Origin: Humulus lupulus
Lineage: Eukaryota > Streptophyta > Magnoliopsida > Rosales > Cannabaceae
NCBI RefSeq assembly: GCF_963169125.1
Contig: NC_084798.1
Location: 175,675,980-175,739,979, forward strand
Direction: 5' to 3'
Length of the DNA: 64,000 nucleotides
Made by a program: the position numbers and the translations under genes. This document shows positions 57,672 to 64,000 of this stretch, piece after piece. Under the pieces are notes generated by a model. The model saw only the letters and a program-made list of their open reading frames with translations. It ran no database searches and had not been told where the DNA came from. Numbering within the stretch: the stretch's first letter is position 1; each line of letters begins with the position of its first letter.

Positions 57672-58044
57672 TGTGACGCCCCATGTCACTATGGCTGCTT
57701 CCTGGAATGAAGACTGGCCCTACAAGCCAACACGAGTCTTTCCAAGATGCTTTGTCCTCACTCACACGCTTCCTGGGAAATCTTCCCAAGAGGTCACCCA
57801 TCATGAGACTACTCTAGGTCAAGCATGCTTAACTTTGGAGTTATCAAGTGATGGGCTACCGAAAAGAAAATGCATCTTATATGCATAGGTAGTTCCCATC
57901 AATCCATTTAAGTCTTCTTCACTGTGTAGTCCCATACCTACACAGTCTTAGAATCATCACACTTGACCTTCCCCAGGCAATGTGGGATTGCATAGCTTTT
58001 TACCCGGTCTTTCCCTTGTAGATCACGGGATTTTGACTATCACA
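57672..58044 (-). repeat. Cassandra LTR, minus sense
   Basis: 373 bp. In sense direction it starts TGTGATAGTCAAAATCCC and ends GACATGGGGCGTCACA. It contains the 5S-like region at 57776-57860. Confidence 0.82.
57776..57860 (-). ncRNA. 5S rRNA-like segment in the Cassandra LTR
   Basis: On the minus strand it reads GCCCATCACTTGATAACTCC, AGTTAAGCATGCTTG, then GAGTAGTCTCATGATGGGTG and ACCTCTTGGGAAG. These follow the order of the plant 5S internal promoter: box A (AGTTAAGCGTGCTTG in 5S), intermediate element and box C (GATGGGTGACCTCCTGGGAAG). The first 40 bases of 5S are poorly conserved. It is a retrotransposon-borne relic or RNA polymerase III promoter, not an rRNA gene. Confidence 0.8.
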
Positions 58045-58115
58045 ATCACCCTCCCTTAGGGGCCCGACATCCCCGTCGGCCACACTTCCAGCTGGGTCAA
58101 GGCTCTGATACCATT
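58045..58115 (-). other. Cassandra interior with primer site
   Basis: 71 bp. In sense direction it starts with the primer-binding site AATGGTATCAGAGCC (58101-58115), which fits initiator tRNA-Met, and ends with the purine-rich tract AAGGGAGGGTGAT next to the LTR. No ORF. Confidence 0.82.
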
Positions 58116-58227
58116 TGTAACGCCCCACGTCATTATGGGTGCTTCCTGGAATGACGACTGGCCCTTCAAATCAACACGAGTCTTTCCAGCTTACTTTTTC
58201 CTCACTCGCACGCTTCTTGGGAATTAT
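58116..58227 (-). repeat. Truncated Cassandra LTR, minus sense
   Basis: Only the last 112 bp of the LTR (sense) remain, from TGTAACGCCCCACGTCATTA to about TTGGGAATTA on the plus strand. It ends exactly where the reversed LTR begins at 58228 and lacks the 5S-like segment. Confidence 0.8.
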
Positions 58228-58381
58228 TGTGACAATTAGAATCCCATGATCCACAGGGGGAAAGACTAGGTAAAAACTGTGCATTCCTACATCGCTTGGG
58301 GAAGGTCAAGTGTGATTATTCTAAGACAGTGTAGGTATGGGACTACACAATTGAAGATGGCTTAAATGGATTGATGGGTAC
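58228..58381 (+). repeat. Cassandra LTR, plus sense, first part
   Basis: Starts TGTGACAATTAGAATCCC, the LTR beginning, and runs in plus sense to the insertion point of the solo LTR at 58382. It continues at 62687. Confidence 0.8.
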
Positions 58382-61300
58382 TGTAATGCCCTGAATTCTC
58401 CGATATGGTTTAATGGCGGGATTAGTAGGCCCGGAGGGCCATACTTGTTTAATTATGTCATTAATTGGTAGAATGAATGTATATGTGAATTATATTATAA
58501 TATGATGTTAAATGCATGCATGTGGGTCCACATTTTAATTACAGGGGTGTGATGATAATTTGGCCCGTTGAGGGTATAATTGTATATTTGTATGCATGTC
58601 GGTGATATATTGTTGAGACCACAATATAATGTGGGTTTGTTCGAGCTATTCGGCATGAGACGATCTTGGATTATTAGTTAGTGGTCTGGTCATAATAGGT
58701 TTAAGTTCGGGGCTCGGGATGTGTCTCGAGGTGATTTTAATGATTAGAGCATTACCGGGAATTAAAGGGTAACGTGATATAAATTATTGGTGTTTGGGAT
58801 TATCGAGAATAGCGGGAATTCGAGAGCGTTAATTATGATTAACGAGATAGGTTGGAAAGGACAAATTTGCCCTTGGGAACCTTTAGAAACCGTTAATTGA
58901 CCTAGGGGTATAATGGTCTTTTTACCCCCTAGGATAGATATAAACCCCTTTAGGTTGTGAAACAGGGGGAAAACAGAGCAAGTTCTTGAAGCTTACCGTA
59001 CCTTCCTTCTCCTCCATTTCCTTTGTGATTTTTGAGCGCTTGTTGAGTATTCTAGCTTGGGAAGTAGACCTTGGGAGTTTGGGAGAGTGTTCCACCATTG
59101 AGGAGCATCACAACCTGAGTTTGAGGTAAATTTCTAGCCACTAGTTTTCTGTTATGCTCTGTTTCGGTTATAGATTTTAGCTTGTGATATTTTTGTGGAT
59201 AGTTGGAATTGATGGAAGTTTTGGTTGGGGTTTATCATGGGTTTTTATGAGGGAGTGATATAGATCAAGTTTAGGAGTTGTATTGAATGTTTGAGTGGTC
59301 TTTGAGCTTGGTTTGAAAGGTTGGTTCCAAGGAAAATCGCAAGGGAAGAAAAACCAGGGTATTGACTGAACTGGGGGTTGGGCCGCGGCATGGCCAAGGA
59401 GGGTCGTGGCTCTTGAGGGGTGCTGAAGGAGGCTGCCTCTGTTTGAGGGGCGGGTCGCGGTATGGCTAGGGAGGGCCGCGGCCCTTAGTGGCATTTTGGC
59501 CAGAATTGAGTTTTTGGCTCGGGGATGCTAGCCTTAGGCCTCGGGATTGATCCTATGTAATGACCCAACTACTCTAGACTTTGGACCATTACTACTTTCT
59601 ATACTAATCTTACGAAAAAATACATTTGAAATAACATATCTTTATTTCAAAACTATAAGGTAAAGGTTTAAAACTATATAAAATTCATAAGTAGGACATT
59701 TGGATCCCATTGTTTGAAACAAAACATAACTTTGACAGAATGAAAACTTAATTAAAACTTATTACAACCAATTGCAGAAAAATACATAGAAAACCATAAT
59801 TAAAGAGACTTCATCCTCGAATCGAACACTTGGTCCATCGATTCCATCCCGCCTCAATACGCATCCCCAAGCTTCCAAGAACCATTCCCACCACCAAAGC
59901 TATTTTCCTGCACATATTAAACATAAAGGAATGAGCCTAATGCCCAGCAAGGAAATGTAACACATAAATCATATACATAATATTCATATCAACATATACT
60001 AAAACATATCATAAACATATGTCACATATACTATAATGGCCATTATTACTTGGGGTCCCGTAAACTAAACAAGTCATATGCCCATTAGATTTGTGGGGCT
60101 TGCTAGCTAAGCAAGTCATATGCCCATAAATTTATTGGGGCTTGTTAATTGTACAGGTCATATGCCCAAGTCTATAAACATACATAACACACAAATCATA
60201 AGTTAACATAACACATAAATTATAAGATAACATATGGCATAACACATAATATCCTATCCTATTTTCCTTACCAAAAGTACCGGGATATGAGAACAGGTTT
60301 GAGACTTTGGAACACTCCAAAAAACCATAAATGAAAGGGTGAGTATACTGAAGAAAGAGGAATGAAAAGAATGGACGAACTATACCATCAAGAACATACT
60401 TACCGAAAATCTTATGTTCAAGATCTTAGATTTCCTATCCAAGAATAAAGAATAAAGTTAGGGTGCTGAGTAGAAAACTATAAGAACTTAAGGAAAACAA
60501 TACCAAAATGAACTAGAGTTTGGAATACCTTGAATGCTTCTATGACCGATTTAAACCTTGAACCGAAATGTGCTATAAACCTTACTTCCCAAGTGTTTGG
60601 TAAGCTTATAATGATTAAGCTTATAATCCCCAACCCAAGTGTTTACACTCTCAAAAATAACCTAGCAGCTTGCAGCCTCTGAACTTAGCTTGATGAATGA
60701 ATAAATGATTGGGTACTATGTCCTATTTATAGAGTTCAAGAATGAAAAGATCTTCATTTAACTTGAATAAAATAATGGCTTTCTAAGTGAAAAATATTTG
60801 AATTATCGTTCAACAGAGGCTGAAGACTCGGTCAGAAAGATGCTGGACTTATCAAGAGGTTAAAGATTAAAATGAGAACGTTTTCAAAAACATTCAAAAA
60901 TATACTAAGGGAGCCGATATATCGCCCCTTGTAGGCGATATATCGCCTGGGCCAGCATGCCCGAGGCTCGTCGAGGTGTTCGTACGAATTTACGTGTTTT
61001 TCGTATCCCCGTACTGCAATATATCGCCCCCTATAGCTGCGATATATCGGCATACGCTGAATATTTAAACACGAAATTGCACATTTTCAGCTTAATTTGA
61101 ATTGAGTAAACAGCCTTGACTAAGTCCTCTAACGTTTTCAAAGCTGCTGACAGACCCTAGGATATTCAAATATTACTCTTAATAAACTTATTCTTCAAAA
61201 ATACTTAATTATCATTAAACATACACATGACAAGTGTTACTTTCTTATTGGGTCTATCTAAACTTTATAATATAATGAATATCACCATCAATATCAGTCA

Positions 61301-62681
61301 TATTAATCAAACCTTAGGTTAAAATTAATATTCTTAAACTATAGGTTAAACTTAGAAAATATACAAGTGTTATTATGAGTGTCCAATTAAATCCCGGTCT
61401 GAACCAAAGTTCACAGTCATAAAAATACTACTACTATTACTATTATACTACTATCTAACTAGCTAAGTAAAGTTCAGGGACTCTACATCCTACTACCCGG
61501 TTTAGTATTTTTTGATGTTTTGGAGGCTAGGTTTTGGTTTGGGAACCCTTTGTTATTTATTTTATTGATGGAATCCCATAATTGGTTATGACCAGGTAAC
61601 TGCTAAAGGACCAAAAGGTCGATCATTCTCAGGAGTCGTGCTTATTATTATCTTTCGCTCGAACAGGAGGTAAGAAAACTGCACCCTGTGTATATATGAC
61701 ATGCATTTTTGTTATTGAGGCATGTTGATTGATAAATGTGGACATGGATTGCCTATTAAATGCTAGCGAATGTTGTTTACTTGTATATGTACTGACTAGT
61801 CAGGGACACTGACCTAAAGAGTTAGAAACTGCATAGCGTCATGAACGCAAGGCCAAATGAAGATTAGAACTAATCGATATCAGCGTTGAATGGCTCTAAG
61901 GCATTAACGCTGGACTGACCCTAAAGTCGATGAACCTATAAGTGCTTGTCTAGTCTAAGACTAGTTACTAGAGCCAGGGCTTAAGGCCCCGGTGACTGCT
62001 TGTCACATGGCTAGGGAACGCTGTTATGACTCTATGGTCATGAGGAAGGTTATGTTGGTGACTAGTCACCATGCACCTATCCTGTTCGAACTAATGAATG
62101 CTCACTTATCTATTAAGCCCCGATGACCCTATCATCACAAGGCTAAAGGGAGCTAGACCCAATTTAGTGACTTTTGCGACTGTCACCTATTTGTTTGGAC
62201 TGATAGTCTAGAATGGTTATTATGATCATTGATGATATTATATCATGCTTTATTGTGTTTTCTTGTTGGGCCTTGGCTCATGGGTGCTATGTGGTGCAGG
62301 TAAAGGGAAAGAAAAGCTCACTCAGCCTTGAGTGGAGAGCTTAGGTGGTGATGTGTACATATGCGGCCGCTTGACCACCACGACCAAGGAGTTCTCAGAG
62401 GAACTAGGGGGTTTACCCTATTTTTTCCGCTTAGGTTGGCGGGTTTGTAACTTTGAAACTGTAATGACCATTTTGAGTTATAAATAACTTGTAAAAGATT
62501 TTGTGGGCCCATGAACAGTTTTATGTATTTTATAAAGTATATCCTTTCCTTTTTATTGATTTTCTACCTTAGCATGTTAATAACACTTAGATACATGTTT
62601 TTAACCAATGGACTCGGGTAGCGGGTCAAATTTCCAGTTCACCATTCACCGTAACTATTCTGGGGTAACCAGGGCGTTACA
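58382..62681 (+). mobile_element. Solo LTR, TGTAATG family, itself interrupted
   Basis: It starts TGTAATGCCCTGAATTC and ends CCAGGGCGTTACA. Flanks are GGTAC (58377-58381) and AGTAC (62682-62686), one mismatch; removing it rejoins the Cassandra LTR. Without the nested element (59556-61487) its length is about 2.36 kb. It resembles the TGTAACG solo LTRs and carries repeated GCCGCGG-type motifs at 59380-59490. GTGGTGCAGGTAAAGGGAAAG near 62291 also occurs, with changes, at the same place in the 18847 LTR. Confidence 0.82.
59556..61487 (-). mobile_element. Solo LTR, TGTAGTG/TGTAGAG family, TCCTA duplications
   Basis: 1932 bp with perfect TCCTA duplications (59551-59555 and 61488-61492). Read on the minus strand it starts TGTAGAGTCCCTGAACTTTA and ends GGGTCATTACA, the same family as the LTR at 22164-24218. 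A TATA box is at 60722-60731 (minus). GATATATC motifs cluster at 60913-61051. Being innermost, it is the youngest insertion in this stack. Confidence 0.9.
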
Positions 62682-62686
62682 AGTAC

Positions 62687-62895
62687 TACCTACGCCAACA
62701 AGATGCGTCTTCTTTTTGGTAGCCCATCACTTGAGAACTCCAAAGTTACCTGGAGTAGTATCACGATGGGTGACCTCCTGGAATGTTTTCTCAGGAAGCG
62801 TGCGAATGAGGACAAAGCACCCTTGAAAGACTTGTGTTGGTTTGTAGGGCTAGTCATCATTCCAGGAAGCAGCCATAGTGACGTGGGGCGTTACA
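62687..62895 (+). repeat. Cassandra LTR, plus sense, second part
   Basis: Continuation of 58228-58381. It contains a second 5S-like segment (62720-62785) and ends GACGTGGGGCGTTACA. About ten bases of the box A region (AAGCATGCTT) are missing compared with the left copy. Confidence 0.8.
62720..62785 (+). ncRNA. Second 5S rRNA-like segment, box A deleted
   Basis: AGCCCATCACTTGAGAACTC, then GGAGTAGTATCACGATGGGT and GACCTCCTGG. Box C is well conserved; box A has lost about ten bases, so polymerase III initiation from it is unlikely. Confidence 0.72.
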
Positions 62896-62900
62896 ACCTC

Positions 62901-64000
62901 AAATGGTGTTTTACGTGAAACCAAGGGTGTTGGAGTGCGATTAATAAGATATACAATTGTCAAAATACTCTCCTCCAAAAAATTTAAGGGCAAGTGAAAT
63001 TGAAATCTAAGTGTTCAGAACACATTCAAAATATGTCGATGTTTACACTCTACGACACCATTTTTTTGTGGTTTCGAAATGCAACTGTGTTCAAAAAGTA
63101 CTCCCTGATCATAAAAGAAGTCCATCATGGAGGAAAATTCTCGGCCATCATCAACTCTAAACCTTTTCACTTTATAATTGAATTGAGCATTGACCAAAGC
63201 AAAGAAATATTTTAACAAAACCTTTGTTTTAGATTTAAAATGCATTAAATAAACCCGCGTATGTCTAGAAAAATCATCCACAATGGTTAAGAAAGAATAA
63301 GCCCCAGAAAGTGAAGGAACACTAAAAGCACCCCAAATGTCACAATTAATCAATTCAAAAGGTCTTGTAGTAGAATTAGAACTTAAACAAAAAAAAAAGT
63401 CTTGTTTGCTTAGCTAAAGGACAAACTTCACAAACTTTATTAGGATCATGAGAAATTTCTTTCACAGAATCTCCAAGATGCTTCATGGGAATGATTGAAG
63501 GGTGACCAAGACGTTGATGCCAAAGATATGATTGGGTTGAAATGTGATTAATTGTTAAGATAGACGAGTTGTTTGTTTGGTCTATCTGTGTGGATAAATA
63601 ATACATTCTTTTATGATGCCTCCCCAAACCAATCATCTTCTTCATTGCCAAGTCCTGCAAAAGACAAAAATCAGGATAAAAGGTAACATAACAATTTAAT
63701 GACTTGGTCATCTTACTAACTGACAGTAGGTTAACACAAAAGGAAGGCATATGAAACACTTCTAGCAGATTGAAAGATGAATCAAGTGCAATTGAACCTA
63801 TTGAGTATATATGGGCTTTCTATCCATTGTGTAATGCAACAGAGGGACATGGTGAAATTTTGTATTTTGTAACAAATCAAAATAAGGGGTGATATGATGT
63901 GTAGCACCACTTTTTATTATCCATTCATTCATTCGAGTTTTATTAATGTGAGAAGGCAGAAATAAGGGAATACGCTGACCTGTTACATTTGTTTTAGGTT
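62901..64000 (-). pseudogene. Ty1/Copia protease, pre-integrase and integrase
   Basis: Upstream half of the Copia that continues at 55633-57671; it runs off the right edge. From the edge: protease motif WIIKSGATHHITPY (63890-63932), in which the catalytic Asp is replaced by Lys at 63912-63914, then a TAG near 63802. The pre-integrase domain follows (LWHQRLGHPSIIPMKHL, CEVCPLAKQTR) and the integrase core (CDIWGAFSVPSLSGAYSFLT, IVDDFSRHTRVYLM, RVDDGREFSS, KNGVVECKHRHILNVF). Near 62990-62901 comes LPLNFWEESILT, AYLINRTP-type sequence and KTPFE, cut by the Cassandra insertion. Gag is outside the window. Confidence 0.85.

Larger units (their letters stand above)
57672..62895. mobile_element. Cassandra-type TRIM with head-to-head LTRs
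   Basis: Inserted in the Copia integrase; flanks ACCTA (57667-57671) and ACCTC (62896-62900), and the Copia frame continues across. Without the nested solo LTRs the unit is about 0.9 kb: LTR in minus sense (57672-58044), short interior with polypurine tract and tRNA-Met primer site (58045-58115), LTR truncated to 112 bp in minus sense (58116-58227), then a complete LTR in plus sense (58228-58381 and 62687-62895). Both full LTRs contain a 5S rRNA-like segment, the mark of Cassandra. It encodes no protein. Both outer ends are LTR 3' ends, which is not a normal retrotransposon layout. Confidence 0.85.

Noticed and set aside
57776..57860. A genuine 5S rRNA gene
   Set aside because: It lies inside a short LTR with TRIM structure, the 5' third is poorly conserved and there is no 5S tandem unit.

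Overview
This window looks like plant nuclear DNA made almost entirely of nested transposable elements. I found no intact host gene, tRNA, ribosomal RNA gene or CRISPR array. The evidence for a plant is the mix of families: Ty3/Gypsy Tat elements with a second RNase H and an antisense ORF, Tekay-type chromovirus pol, Ty1/Copia polyproteins, a PIF/Harbinger transposon, a MITE-like inverted repeat, and a Cassandra element carrying a 5S rRNA-like sequence. Long LTRs beginning TGTAACG or TGTAATG and ending GTTACA or ATTACA suggest a eudicot. Cannabaceae is only an impression from memory.

Layout. 1-2166: left part of a minus-strand Tat-like element (gag remnant plus LTR). 2786-4816: a Gypsy LTR with primer site, fused to a Copia RNase H and a Copia 3' LTR. 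4817-10612: a complete gag-only LTR element on the minus strand with perfect AATAC duplications, inserted in that Copia LTR. 10618-14160: AT-rich non-coding DNA. 14161-22010: a broken Copia gag-protease-integrase, split by a non-autonomous Tat-type element (14491-18074) and a solo LTR (18847-21103). 22164-24838: an LTR with primer site and a small ORF of unknown function. 25309-25690: MITE-like element.

25967-51571 is a PIF/Harbinger transposon whose coding sequence is split by a 20.4-kb Tekay-type composite (26118-46489). The 3' LTR of that composite contains a 12.9-kb Tat/Retand element (32105-45000, perfect ATATT duplications). A second insertion (about 48480-51074) splits the transposase. 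51690-53165: remnants of an LTR and a Gypsy gag. 53166-64000: a minus-strand Copia running off the right edge. Its LTR contains a solo LTR (53203-55343, TCACT duplications). Its integrase contains a rearranged Cassandra element (57672-62895), which holds a solo LTR (58382-62681), which holds another (59556-61487, TCCTA duplications). That makes four levels of nesting.

Almost all coding frames carry stops or frameshifts, and many stops look like C-to-T decay. The best candidates for something new are the head-to-head Cassandra, a conserved ORF of about 155 codons carried behind Tekay-like LTRs, an inverted repeat shared by the LTR starts of several Tat-like families, palindromic motif clusters inside LTRs, and several young tandem arrays inside elements. 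All coordinates, repeat matches and difference counts were read by eye, without alignment software.
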